DNA of 64,000 bases from contig JAAFJP010000002.1 in the NCBI GenBank assembly GCA_013298125.1, forward strand, positions 1 to 64,000. The letters are read 5' to 3'. Source of the stretch: Cytophagales bacterium. Its GTDB lineage: Bacteria > Bacteroidota > Bacteroidia > Cytophagales > Spirosomataceae. The notes below the pieces were generated by a model that saw only the letters and a list, made by a program, of their open reading frames with translations, searched no databases and was not told where the DNA came from. This document shows, piece after piece, positions 17,749 through 26,289 of this stretch (position 1 is its first letter; every line of letters starts with the position of its first letter). The position numbers were made by a program, and so were the translations under genes.

Positions 17749-19179
17749 ATGACCATGAAACAAATCATCCATTTTCTATTTCTTTTGTGTATATATGAAA
17801 CCACATTCTCACAGAAGAAAGAACCTTTTCTTTGGGGCGTTGCCACCTGTGCCTATCAAGTTGAAGGTGCATATCAAACCGATGGAAAAGGAGAATCAAA
17901 ATGGGATTTTTTGACAAATAAGGTCGGAATAACACAATTTACAATCGGTGAAAAACAAACGGGAAACGTGTCAATCAATATGTATGACCGTACTCAATAT
18001 TTGAAAGATATTGCTTTGATGAAGGAATTGGGGGTAAATTCTTATCGAATGTCTTTGGATTGGAGTCGTATTATTCCAGATGGAACGGGGGCGGTTAATG
18101 AAGTTGCCTTGAAGCATTACGACATTTTGATTGATGATTTATTGGCGGCTGGAATTGAACCTTTTGTTACGCTGTATCACTTCGATTTTCCGAATGTTTT
18201 ATTGCAAAAAGGGGGTTGGAATAACCCAGAAATGGGGAATTGGTACTCCAATTATGCTTCGGTGGTTTTTAAACGATACGGTCAAAAAGTGAAGCATTTT
18301 ATCACTTTTAACGAACCGTACATTGAGTTTTTCTTAGTGGAAAATATGCTCAATGCTCAAAGTAATAAGCTACCAGCCAATGAATACTACATGAGTCGAA
18401 TGCAAATGGCACAGCGACAAATGATGACAAATGCTTCTGTGATTAAAATGTATCACGATTTAAAATTGAAGGGAGAAATTGGCATTGTTTTAAATTTAAA
18501 CCCTGCCGCACCTTGGGATGCTAAAAAATCCGAAGATGTCAAGGCTGCCGAATTTCAAGATGTGTTAATTAATGACCTTTTTTTAAATCCGCTTTACAAA
18601 GGAAAATATCCAAAAATGGCGTTGGATTCCTTGAAAAAATATAATCCAAGTTTTCAGCCTTCTGATAAAGATTTGGCATTTATTGCTTCACAAAAACCTG
18701 ATTTCTTGGGTGTTAACTTTTATGCTCCCGCCATTGTGAAAGGAGAAGATAGTCAAATGTCTTTGAAATGGCTTGATAATAATCCTGATTCTGTAAAATC
18801 AAACGTTGGACCCGTTAAACCAGAGTATTTGTACAAAATCTTGATGCGTTTGAAAAATGAATACGGAAATCCAAAGGTTTTTATTACTGAAAACGGAACT
18901 GGATTTGTATCGGAAGATGTAAAAATTAATGGAAAAATCAACGACCCAATGCGGGCAGATTATATAAAACGACACGTAGAATATGCCTTAAAAGCAAAAA
19001 AAGAAGGAGCAAATTTGAATGGTTACATGGTTTGGAGTGGCTGGGATAATTTTGAATGGGTATCTGGTTATACCAAACGTTTGGGGCTGATTTACGTAGA
19101 TTTCAAAACCCAAGAACGTACGCCTAAACAGAGTTTTTATGAGTATCAGAAGATAATAAAAAGCCATAAAGGTTTATAA
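17749..19179 (+). CDS. Secreted GH1 family beta-glucosidase
   Basis: Glycoside hydrolase family 1, 476 aa with a signal peptide (MKQIIHFLFLLCIYETTFSQ; the ATG two codons downstream is equally possible). The fold starts at FLWGVATCAYQVEGAY. The acid/base glutamate is Glu189 in TFNEP and the nucleophile Glu381 in ITENG; the sugar-binding W in VWSGWDNFEW is also present. It should hydrolyse beta-O-glucosides, such as flavonoid or phenylpropanoid O-glucosides, in the periplasm. It complements the C-glycoside system encoded 12 kb downstream. The MFS gene follows after 23 nt. Confidence 0.95.
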   Translation: MTMKQIIHFLFLLCIYETTFSQKKEPFLWGVATCAYQVEGAYQTDGKGESKWDFLTNKVGITQFTIGEKQTGNVSINMYDRTQYLKDIALMKELGVNSYRMSLDWSRIIPDGTGAVNEVALKHYDILIDDLLAAGIEPFVTLYHFDFPNVLLQKGGWNNPEMGNWYSNYASVVFKRYGQKVKHFITFNEPYIEFFLVENMLNAQSNKLPANEYYMSRMQMAQRQMMTNASVIKMYHDLKLKGEIGIVLNLNPAAPWDAKKSEDVKAAEFQDVLINDLFLNPLYKGKYPKMALDSLKKYNPSFQPSDKDLAFIASQKPDFLGVNFYAPAIVKGEDSQMSLKWLDNNPDSVKSNVGPVKPEYLYKILMRLKNEYGNPKVFITENGTGFVSEDVKINGKINDPMRADYIKRHVEYALKAKKEGANLNGYMVWSGWDNFEWVSGYTKRLGLIYVDFKTQERTPKQSFYEYQKIIKSHKGL

Positions 19180-19202
19180 ATTCCTAATTATAACCAATAA
19201 AA

Positions 19203-20390
19203 ATGAAGAAATTACTCAATTATGAAAACGGTTTATTGGCTCTTTTGTCAGTAACATTCGGCTTGGTTTTCATTGACCGATTTGCTTTGGTTTATCTTAG
19301 TCCTTTCATATCCAAAGACCTCAATCTCAGCAATACTCAATTAGGTTTATTAGTTTCTGCATTGAGTATTACTTGGGCGTTATCGGGATATTTTACAACC
19401 GCTTGGGCAGAAAAAAATGATAAAAAGAAAGTTGTTTTTATCATTTCAATTATACTATTTTCAATTGCGTCAGTAAGTTCTGGATTAGCCGTTGGTTTCG
19501 GAATGCTCTTGTTGAGCCGACTTTTGATGGGATTTTTTGAAGGTCCAACTTTGCCTTTAATCCAATCATTTATTGCCAAAGAATCTTCCTCAAATCGGGC
19601 AGGTTTGAACATGGGAATTCTCCAAAGTTTTGGTTCAACTTTATTTGGCTTTTTGATTGGCCCATTACTCTTAGTTGCCCTTGCCACCCAATTTGGATGG
19701 CGTTCTACTTTTTTCTTTGCAGGTATTCCAGGTCTGATTATGGCTCTTTTATGTTGGAAATTTATCAAACCAAGTACGGCAGAAAGCAAAGAATCCATCG
19801 AAGACAAAAGCCTAAGTTTTTCGGAATTATTGCAGTTTAAAAATATTAAAATTGCAGTTATTTTATCGTGCTTATTTCTAACTTGGCTAAATGCTTGTAT
19901 GACATTCATGCCAAGGTATTTTACTGAAATTCAAGGCTTTGTGGAAGAAGAAATGGGTAAAACGATGGGGCTTATGGGCGTTGCTTCTTTGATTGCTGGC
20001 GTTTTTGTAACTGCCCTTTCGGATAAATTTGGGAGAAAACCTATCACCATAATCTTCATTTTTATCGGCATTTTCTTCCCTCTTTCCATCGTATTTTTAA
20101 AAGGTTTGGGATTACAACTTCCTGCCATGTTCATAGGGTATTTTATGTTCGGAACTTTTCCCGTTGTCTTAGGAACAGTCCCATCTGAAACAGTACCTTT
20201 TCATTCAACTGGAAAAGCCATCGGATTAGTGGCTGGGGCGGGAGAACTATTTGGGGGAGTTATAATGCCTTTCGTTTGTGGAATTTTGGCAGATAAATTT
20301 GGCTTACAAGCCCCTTTTTACATATCGGCAATTGCGGCATTTTTGGCTTTGATTGTCAGTTTCTCATTGATTGAAACAAAAGTTAAATGA
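19203..20390 (+). CDS. MFS transporter
   Basis: 395-aa inner-membrane transporter with about 12 hydrophobic segments. The first helix carries FGLVFIDRFALVYLSPFISKDL, followed by the charged loop WAEKNDKKKVVF, a second charged loop (SDKFGRKPITII) and GLMGVASLIAGVFV. It looks like the anion/aromatic-acid branch of the MFS. The stop codon overlaps the start of the following flavoprotein (ATGA), so the two are translationally coupled, and the transporter likely brings in the substrate of the 20.4-26.0 kb operon. Substrate unknown. Confidence 0.9.
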   Translation: MKKLLNYENGLLALLSVTFGLVFIDRFALVYLSPFISKDLNLSNTQLGLLVSALSITWALSGYFTTAWAEKNDKKKVVFIISIILFSIASVSSGLAVGFGMLLLSRLLMGFFEGPTLPLIQSFIAKESSSNRAGLNMGILQSFGSTLFGFLIGPLLLVALATQFGWRSTFFFAGIPGLIMALLCWKFIKPSTAESKESIEDKSLSFSELLQFKNIKIAVILSCLFLTWLNACMTFMPRYFTEIQGFVEEEMGKTMGLMGVASLIAGVFVTALSDKFGRKPITIIFIFIGIFFPLSIVFLKGLGLQLPAMFIGYFMFGTFPVVLGTVPSETVPFHSTGKAIGLVAGAGELFGGVIMPFVCGILADKFGLQAPFYISAIAAFLALIVSFSLIETKVK

Positions 20391-21844
20391 TTCAATATAA
20401 TTCAGATGTAATTATCATTGCGGCGGGGGCAAGTGGACTTTCAGCGGCTGTTGCTGTGGCACAAAAGGGGCTTTCTGTTATCGTTTTTGAGAAAAATGCA
20501 ATCACTGGCGGAACTGCAAACCGAGGCATGGGACCTTTGGGAATTGAGAGTCGTCATACACGTTCACGTTTGTTTAAACCTACTAAGGATGAGGCATTTA
20601 AGGCTTTCATGGATTATACGCATTGGCGAGTTGATGCCAAATTAGTACGAGCATTTTTAAATAAATCAGGCGATACCATTCATTGGCTCGAATCTTTGGG
20701 CGTAGAGTTTGTTGAACCAGCTACGTATTTTACAGAATCATACCCTACTTGGCATTTAGTAAAGCCCGAAAATGGACCTCCTGGACCAGGCGGAGCCGCC
20801 ACGATGATGAAAATTTTGACTCAAAAAGCTCTTGATTTAGGCGTTCAGATTTTGCTCGAAAGTCCAGTGAAATCAATCATCAAAGAACACGAAGAAATCT
20901 GTGGAGTAAAAGCAATTGATAAAGAAGGTAATGAAATTACAGCTAATGCAAAAGCGGTAATAATTGCCACAGGAGGCTTCGGAGATAGTGTTTCGATGGT
21001 TCGTGAATATGCAGGATTTGAAATGGGGAAGGATATTTTTCCATTTAGAATAGAAGGATTAGCTGGTGATGGCATTAGAATGGCATGGGACGTTGGGGCA
21101 AAAAGTACAGAAATGAGCATGGAGTTAATTTTTGGTATGCCAGACCCACTTTCAATTCCACCGCAATTGCATGAGGCTTGTCGTCAGCCACATTTGATGG
21201 TAAATTTATTGGGGGAGCGTTTTATTGATGAATCAGTTTTGCCAAATGTTACTTTCACTGCCAATGCAATCACTTTGCAAAAAGATAAAACTGCCTTTTT
21301 GATTTTTGATGAAGCCATTTTGAGGTTAATGGAATCAGATTTTGACACAAGAAATCGTGTGTTTCCTTTTACTAATATTGCTAATTCTGAACATATCATC
21401 AAGGCATATTTGGATTCTAAGAAAGGTAATTTTTTTGTGGCAGAATCTCTTGAAGACTTAGCTAATCAAACAGGAATTGATTTGGCAGGATTAACCCAAA
21501 CAATTGAAAATTATAATCAATCTTGTGAGAAAGGTTATGATGAACTCTTCAATAAAAGTCAAAAATTTTTACGCCCAATTTCAAAAGGAAAATTTTATGC
21601 AGCCCGTCATTTTCCAAGTGCTTATGGTAGTGCTGGTGGAATCAAAATAAATGAAAAAGCCGAGGTAATAGGTCAAGATTGGAAACCAATAAAAGGGCTT
21701 TATGCCTCTGGAACGGATGCTTGCTCAATTTATGGAGACAGCTATCCTTTTATTTTCCCAGGAACGTCAATGGGTTTTGCCATAAATACAGGAAGAATTG
21801 CGGCTGAAAGTATAAGCCAATACTTAAATTTTGATTTAGATTGA
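20387..21844 (+). CDS. FAD-binding dehydrogenase, fumarate reductase/KstD-like
   Basis: 485-aa flavoprotein of the succinate dehydrogenase/fumarate reductase/3-ketosteroid dehydrogenase superfamily. The N-terminal dinucleotide fold reads [22 protein letters not shown] with an unusual Ala in place of the first Gly of GxGxxG. ATGGFG and the C-terminal [14 protein letters not shown] and [18 protein letters not shown] complete the FAD site. Such enzymes introduce or reduce C=C bonds next to a carbonyl or carboxylate. It overlaps the MFS gene by 4 nt and precedes a HisD-like dehydrogenase, so it probably acts on an alicyclic or unsaturated acid. Confidence 0.87.
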   Translation: MIQYNSDVIIIAAGASGLSAAVAVAQKGLSVIVFEKNAITGGTANRGMGPLGIESRHTRSRLFKPTKDEAFKAFMDYTHWRVDAKLVRAFLNKSGDTIHWLESLGVEFVEPATYFTESYPTWHLVKPENGPPGPGGAATMMKILTQKALDLGVQILLESPVKSIIKEHEEICGVKAIDKEGNEITANAKAVIIATGGFGDSVSMVREYAGFEMGKDIFPFRIEGLAGDGIRMAWDVGAKSTEMSMELIFGMPDPLSIPPQLHEACRQPHLMVNLLGERFIDESVLPNVTFTANAITLQKDKTAFLIFDEAILRLMESDFDTRNRVFPFTNIANSEHIIKAYLDSKKGNFFVAESLEDLANQTGIDLAGLTQTIENYNQSCEKGYDELFNKSQKFLRPISKGKFYAARHFPSAYGSAGGIKINEKAEVIGQDWKPIKGLYASGTDACSIYGDSYPFIFPGTSMGFAINTGRIAAESISQYLNFDLD

Positions 21845-21944
21845 TAATGAATACAATTGCCTTGAAAATGATTCTCTAATTTATTTGATTAGATTTATTT
21901 TTGTAAGGTTGAAAATCTTAGAGAGAGAAAAAAATAAAAAATTA

Positions 21945-23225
21945 ATGATTACGCAAATAAAAAAAGGAATAACCTACGCAGAAAGCAAGGAAACTGACTT
22001 AAAAGTTAGGGCTTTGGTAGAGGAAATGTTAGAAAATGTTGCCCAAAATGGCGACAGTGCGGTTAGAGAATATTCTTCCAACTTAGATAAATGGTCGCCT
22101 GAAAGTTTCAGAATTTCAAAGCAAGAAGCCGAAGAAATTATTGCCAGTTTGCCAGAACAGGTGATTACTGATATAAAATTTGCTCAAACTCAAATCCGAA
22201 ATTTTGCTCAAATTCAACGTGAATCAATCAAAGATGTTGAGGTTGAAACTTTGCCTGGGGTTATTCTTGGGCATAAAAATATCCCCGTAAATTCTGTGGG
22301 TTGTTACGTTCCAGGCGGACGTTATCCAATGGTTGCATCCGCCCACATGAGTGTTTTGACGGCAAAAGTTGCGGGTGTGAAACGAGTAATTGCTTGTACA
22401 CCACCCATCAACGGTGAAATTCCGAAGGCTACTATTGCGGCAATGTATTTGGCAGGGGCGGATGAAATGTATTTGTTAGGTGGCGTTCAAGCGGTGGCAA
22501 TGATGGCATTGGGAACGGAAACGGTGAAAGGAGTTGATATGTTAGTAGGTCCAGGAAATGCTTATGTTGCAGAAGCTAAACGTCAATTATTTGGAAAAGT
22601 GGGCATTGATTTATTCGCAGGACCAACAGAAACCTTGATTATTGCCGATGATACTTGTGATGTAGAAATATGTGCAACCGACCTTTTGGGACAAGGTGAA
22701 CACGGTCCAACTTCCCCCGCAATTTTGCTAACTACCAGTAAATCAATTGCTTCTGAAATTGAAAATGAAATTCAAAAGCAATTAAATGTTTTACCAACTG
22801 CCGATGTAGCCAGTGTTTCTTGGCGAGATTATGGTCAAGTAATTTTGGTTGATACTGTCGAAGAATTGATTTCAGAAGCGGATAGAATTGCCAGTGAACA
22901 CGTCCAAGTTATGACTGAAAACCCGAGAGAATTTTTGGATAAAATGACTAATTATGGTGGTTTGTTTTTGGGTGCAAGAACCAATGTTGCTTTCGGGGAT
23001 AAAGTAATCGGTACGAATCATACTTTGCCTACGAAAGAAGCGGCAAGATACACAGGTGGACTTTGGGTAGGTAAATTCTTGAAAACGTGTACCTACCAAG
23101 AAATAAAAACTGATGAAGCCAGTGCCATGATTGGCGAATATTGTTCAAGATTATGTGCCATCGAGAATTTTGCAGGACATCAAGAACAGGCGGATTTGAG
23201 AGTTAGAAGATATAAAAATTCATGA
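21945..23225 (+). CDS. Histidinol dehydrogenase-family (HisD-like) oxidoreductase
   Basis: 426 aa from the ATG at 21945. It has the complete HisD fold: [54 protein letters not shown] and the catalytic Glu-His pair in ASEHVQVMT; the zinc-site region reads [12 protein letters not shown]. HisD-type enzymes oxidise an alcohol through an aldehyde to a carboxylate with NAD. No other his gene is nearby, and it overlaps an SDR gene by 4 nt in a catabolic operon, so histidine biosynthesis is unlikely. Compare HpsN, a HisD homologue that works with SDRs in dihydroxypropanesulfonate breakdown. The real substrate here is unknown. Confidence 0.86.
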   Translation: MITQIKKGITYAESKETDLKVRALVEEMLENVAQNGDSAVREYSSNLDKWSPESFRISKQEAEEIIASLPEQVITDIKFAQTQIRNFAQIQRESIKDVEVETLPGVILGHKNIPVNSVGCYVPGGRYPMVASAHMSVLTAKVAGVKRVIACTPPINGEIPKATIAAMYLAGADEMYLLGGVQAVAMMALGTETVKGVDMLVGPGNAYVAEAKRQLFGKVGIDLFAGPTETLIIADDTCDVEICATDLLGQGEHGPTSPAILLTTSKSIASEIENEIQKQLNVLPTADVASVSWRDYGQVILVDTVEELISEADRIASEHVQVMTENPREFLDKMTNYGGLFLGARTNVAFGDKVIGTNHTLPTKEAARYTGGLWVGKFLKTCTYQEIKTDEASAMIGEYCSRLCAIENFAGHQEQADLRVRRYKNS

Positions 23226-23953
23226 GAACAGCTTTAATTACAGGTGGTGCAGGTGGCATTGGTTCAGCAATTTGTATAAAATTTGCTGAATCTGGCTATT
23301 CTGTAATTATTACCTATAACTCTGATAAAAATAAGGCTGAAAATTTGTTAAAAACCTTACCAGAAGGCAATCATGCCATATTTCATGCTCCGAATACTGA
23401 TGCAGGTAAACTTCAAGAATTGAGTAATTTCATTGATGAAAAATATGGAAAATTAGATGTTTTAGTCAATAATGCAGGAATCACAACGCCTGTAAAACAT
23501 GATGATTTAGAGGGTTTATCAGATGAATGGATAGATAAAATTTTGCAAACAAACGTAAGAGGAACTTTTGCGATGATTCGGGCAATGAAACCTTTTCTTG
23601 AAAAATCTAATGAGGCTTTGATTGTCAATATTTCCTCAGTTTCAGCAAAATCAGGTATTGGAAGTAATGTAATTTATTGTGCTTCAAAAGCCGCCATTGA
23701 TTCTATAACTCGCTCATTAGCAAGGGTATTAGCTCCCAAAATACGAGTAGTTTCAGTTTCGCCTGGTTGGGTTTTAGGTGATTATACGCAAAATATTGAC
23801 CCCGATTATTTACAAACTCAAATAGATAAAACACCCTTGGGAAGATTGGCAAATGCAGAAGATGTCGCTAATACGATTTTGGCTTTAACAACTCATTTGA
23901 CATTTACAACAGGGTCAATTATCCCCGTTGATGGAGGACGATTATTACTTTAA
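23222..23953 (+). CDS. Short-chain dehydrogenase/reductase (SDR 1 of operon)
   Basis: 243-aa classical SDR with TGGAGGIG cofactor motif, NNAGITTP, Ser in NISSVSA, catalytic YCASK and SPGW; the C-terminus ends [10 protein letters not shown]. After the first strand it reads [11 protein letters not shown], suggesting NADP preference. The start overlaps the stop of the HisD-like gene (ATGA), so the two enzymes are coupled and may interconvert the same alcohol/ketone pair. The exact substrate is not visible. Confidence 0.87.
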   Translation: MRTALITGGAGGIGSAICIKFAESGYSVIITYNSDKNKAENLLKTLPEGNHAIFHAPNTDAGKLQELSNFIDEKYGKLDVLVNNAGITTPVKHDDLEGLSDEWIDKILQTNVRGTFAMIRAMKPFLEKSNEALIVNISSVSAKSGIGSNVIYCASKAAIDSITRSLARVLAPKIRVVSVSPGWVLGDYTQNIDPDYLQTQIDKTPLGRLANAEDVANTILALTTHLTFTTGSIIPVDGGRLLL

Positions 23954-23959
23954 TTTACT

Positions 23960-24448
23960 ATGAATCAAGCAATTAGAAGAGTTGTATCGGGTCATTCAGA
24001 AGAGGGGAATGCTATTTTTTCATCTGATGAATCTTTTGAAACTATCGTAATTCCTACTGGCGATGCCGCAATGGCAACTATCTGGACAACAGCCACCGTG
24101 CCTGCCGATTGTAATGATGAAATGGATGGTAGAAAGAGAGATGCTGGTACGACGCTTAAAGGCGGTTCGGTCATTAGAGTAGTTGATATGTTACCGAATG
24201 CCTCTTCGCCCATGCACCGTACAAATAGCATTGATTACGGAATTATCATTAGCGGAAAAATTGAATTAGAACTTGACAATCAGGTCTTTAAAACAATTGG
24301 AGCGGGCGGCATAATTGTTCAAAGAGGAACAATTCACAAATGGCGAAATCCAAGTGATACAGAAATTTGTCGAATCGTATTTGTATTGACTGAGGCGAAA
24401 CCTTTTGAGTTAAACGGTGAACCTTTGAAAGAGGTTATGGAACATTAA
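23960..24448 (+). CDS. Cupin-domain protein
   Basis: 162 aa, a single small beta-barrel cupin: SSPMHRTNSIDYGIIISGKI is motif 1, where the metal ligands are reduced (MHRT rather than HxH), and GGIIVQRGTIHKWRNPSD is motif 2 with a histidine. This type is common beside SDR and dioxygenase genes in aromatic and terpenoid clusters, often without proven activity. It is 6 nt after the SDR and 41 nt before the next one. It may be an isomerase, hydrolase or binding protein. Confidence 0.82.
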   Translation: MNQAIRRVVSGHSEEGNAIFSSDESFETIVIPTGDAAMATIWTTATVPADCNDEMDGRKRDAGTTLKGGSVIRVVDMLPNASSPMHRTNSIDYGIIISGKIELELDNQVFKTIGAGGIIVQRGTIHKWRNPSDTEICRIVFVLTEAKPFELNGEPLKEVMEH

Positions 24449-24489
24449 AATTATAACTTTATTTTTCTAATCCTCTAAGTTATAATGTT

Positions 24490-25260
24490 ATGACAGACTT
24501 ATTTGATTTAACTGGAAAAGTTGCTCTCATAACTGGTTCAAGTTCGGGAATGGGGAAAGCCATAGCCGAAGCAATGGGAATTCATGGAGCAAAGGTCGTA
24601 ATTTCGAGTAACGACAAAGTGGCTTGTGAGCTTGTAGAGGCTAATTTTAAAGGAAAAGGGATTGAAGCAATTGCCACTCCATGCGATGTTTCTCGGAAAG
24701 AAGATATTGAAAATCTTTACAAAATTGTAATCGAAAAATTTGGCAAAATTGATATTTTAGTAAGTTGTGTAGGTGTTGGTACGGCTGGTTCATTCTTGGA
24801 AATTAATCAAGATAGTTTTGAAAATACCATGCAAATCAATTTGCAATCAGCCATTTATTTGACAAAATTAGTCTTGCCAAAAATGATTGAGCAAAAAGAT
24901 GGCGTACTCATTTATTTGTCAAGTATTGCCAGCGTGAGAGGAAATAAAAATTTAGGTTTATACGGCATTTCAAAGGTAGGATTAGTCCAATTAGCAAGAA
25001 ATCTTGCCGTTGAATTTGGACCGAATAACATTAGAGCCAATGCCATATCACCTGGGATGATTTACACGCCATTTTCAGAGTCTTTAATTTCAAATAAGGA
25101 TTTTATGGAAAAAAGAACGGCTCAAACCCCTTTACGAAGAGTCGGTAAAGTAGAAGAAATTGCAGGAATTGCCGTTATGTTAGCTTCAAAAGCGGGCGGT
25201 TTTATTACAGGACAAAATATCATTGTGGACGGTGGAACAACTATAAGTGATGGCAATTAA
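24490..25260 (+). CDS. SDR family oxidoreductase (SDR 2 of operon)
   Basis: 256-aa classical SDR: TGSSSGMG nucleotide motif, CDVSRKED, SCVG in place of the usual NNAG, Ser in LSSIAS, catalytic YGISK and ISPGMIYTPFSE; C-terminus ITGQNIIVDGGTTISD. A catalytic-tetrad Asn is expected in the region MQINLQSAIYL. The gene runs directly into the next SDR. Having three SDRs in one operon implies several alcohol/ketone steps or stereoisomers of one substrate. Confidence 0.86.
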   Translation: MTDLFDLTGKVALITGSSSGMGKAIAEAMGIHGAKVVISSNDKVACELVEANFKGKGIEAIATPCDVSRKEDIENLYKIVIEKFGKIDILVSCVGVGTAGSFLEINQDSFENTMQINLQSAIYLTKLVLPKMIEQKDGVLIYLSSIASVRGNKNLGLYGISKVGLVQLARNLAVEFGPNNIRANAISPGMIYTPFSESLISNKDFMEKRTAQTPLRRVGKVEEIAGIAVMLASKAGGFITGQNIIVDGGTTISDGN

Positions 25261-25261
25261 T

Positions 25262-26029
25262 ATGAGTAGATTTAAAGATAAAGTATGTTATGTTACGGGT
25301 GCGGGTTCTGGAATCGGCAAGGCAACTGCACTTTCATTTGCTCGTGAGGGCGGAAAGGTTGTGGTTTGTGATGTGAATGGAGAGAACGCTCAAAATACTG
25401 TTAATGAAATACTTAAAAACGGTGGAGAAGCCATAGCATTAACCATAAATATTGCTAATCGAGATGAAGTAGAAAGCTCTGTAAATGAGACAGTTAAACA
25501 ATTTGGGAGATTGGATTGTGCCGTAAACTGTGCAGGTGTAGCTGGACCAGTTTCTAAAAGAATTCATGAATATCCAGAGGAGTTTTGGCATCAACAAATC
25601 AATGTTAATTTGACTGGAACGTGGTATTGTATGAAATTTCAATTGGCTCAGATGCTTAAAAATGGTGGAGGGAATATTGTCAATCTTTCATCTGCAGCAG
25701 GTTTGATTGGACAACCAGAAAACTCACCTTACGCCGCTTCAAAACATGGTGTTGTAGGCATTACCAGAACAGCAGCCAGAGAATATGCCACCGATAATAT
25801 TCGAGTAAATTGTATTTGTCCAACCGCCATCGAAACACCCATGATTATGGAAGGAAGACGAAAATTAGCCTATAATCCAGAAGCCAAACAAGCTGCTATC
25901 AACTTTCAAGCCATGAAAAGGATGGGAACACCCCAAGAAATAGCGGAGGTAGCACTCTGGTTATGTTCAGATGAATCCAGTTTTATTACGGGGTCTGCAA
26001 TAGCTGCTGATGGTGGGGCTTTGGCGTAG
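25262..26029 (+). CDS. SDR family oxidoreductase (SDR 3 of operon)
   Basis: 255 aa from ATG 25262, one base after the previous stop codon; a GTG and an ATG upstream inside the previous gene are possible but less likely. TGAGSGIG, D in VVCDVNGE (NAD-type), NCAGVAGP, Ser in NLSSAAG, YAASK and a terminal GSAIAADGGAL are all present. It resembles ring-diol or cyclitol dehydrogenases such as those oxidising cyclohexane-type alcohols, but specificity cannot be read. It is the last gene of the 19.2-26.0 kb operon, and a hairpin follows. Confidence 0.86.
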   Translation: MSRFKDKVCYVTGAGSGIGKATALSFAREGGKVVVCDVNGENAQNTVNEILKNGGEAIALTINIANRDEVESSVNETVKQFGRLDCAVNCAGVAGPVSKRIHEYPEEFWHQQINVNLTGTWYCMKFQLAQMLKNGGGNIVNLSSAAGLIGQPENSPYAASKHGVVGITRTAAREYATDNIRVNCICPTAIETPMIMEGRRKLAYNPEAKQAAINFQAMKRMGTPQEIAEVALWLCSDESSFITGSAIAADGGALA

Positions 26030-26051
26030 TTTTTTAATGTTCATGAAATTT

Positions 26052-26088
26052 AACCTTGCCAGTAAAACATAGTCTGGGAAGGTTTTTT
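26052..26088 (+). terminator. Terminator of the SDR operon
   Basis: AACCTTGCC and GGGAAGGTT (one mismatch) enclose 17 nt and run into seven T residues. It lies just after the last SDR gene. Confidence 0.7.
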
Positions 26089-26194
26089 TATGCCTTATGG
26101 ATTGATTTTGTCAGTCAATAGCATGATTTTGATAATTAGTTTAATAATATCAATATTAATTTTGTATAAGAAATTCTTTGAAAGAACATAAAAA

Positions 26195-26225
26195 AAGCCG
26201 TCTCTACTACGAATAGAAACGACTT
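26195..26225. terminator. Second hairpin between SDR operon and TonB receptor
   Basis: AAGCCGTCTCT pairs with AGAAACGACTT (G-U pairs) around 9 nt. T runs occur on both sides, so it could terminate in either direction. The rest of this 260-nt intergenic stretch is AT-rich without another recognised signal. Confidence 0.5.
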
Positions 26226-26289
26226 GGTTAATTTTTATTTTTCTCAAAACAAAAACATTTTTCTCAAAAATTTTTAACCATTCAAAAGT

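Noticed and set aside
21945-23225. HisD-like gene as histidine biosynthesis hisD
   Set aside because: No other his gene is near, it overlaps an SDR gene, and the operon is catabolic. The family also contains catabolic dehydrogenases.
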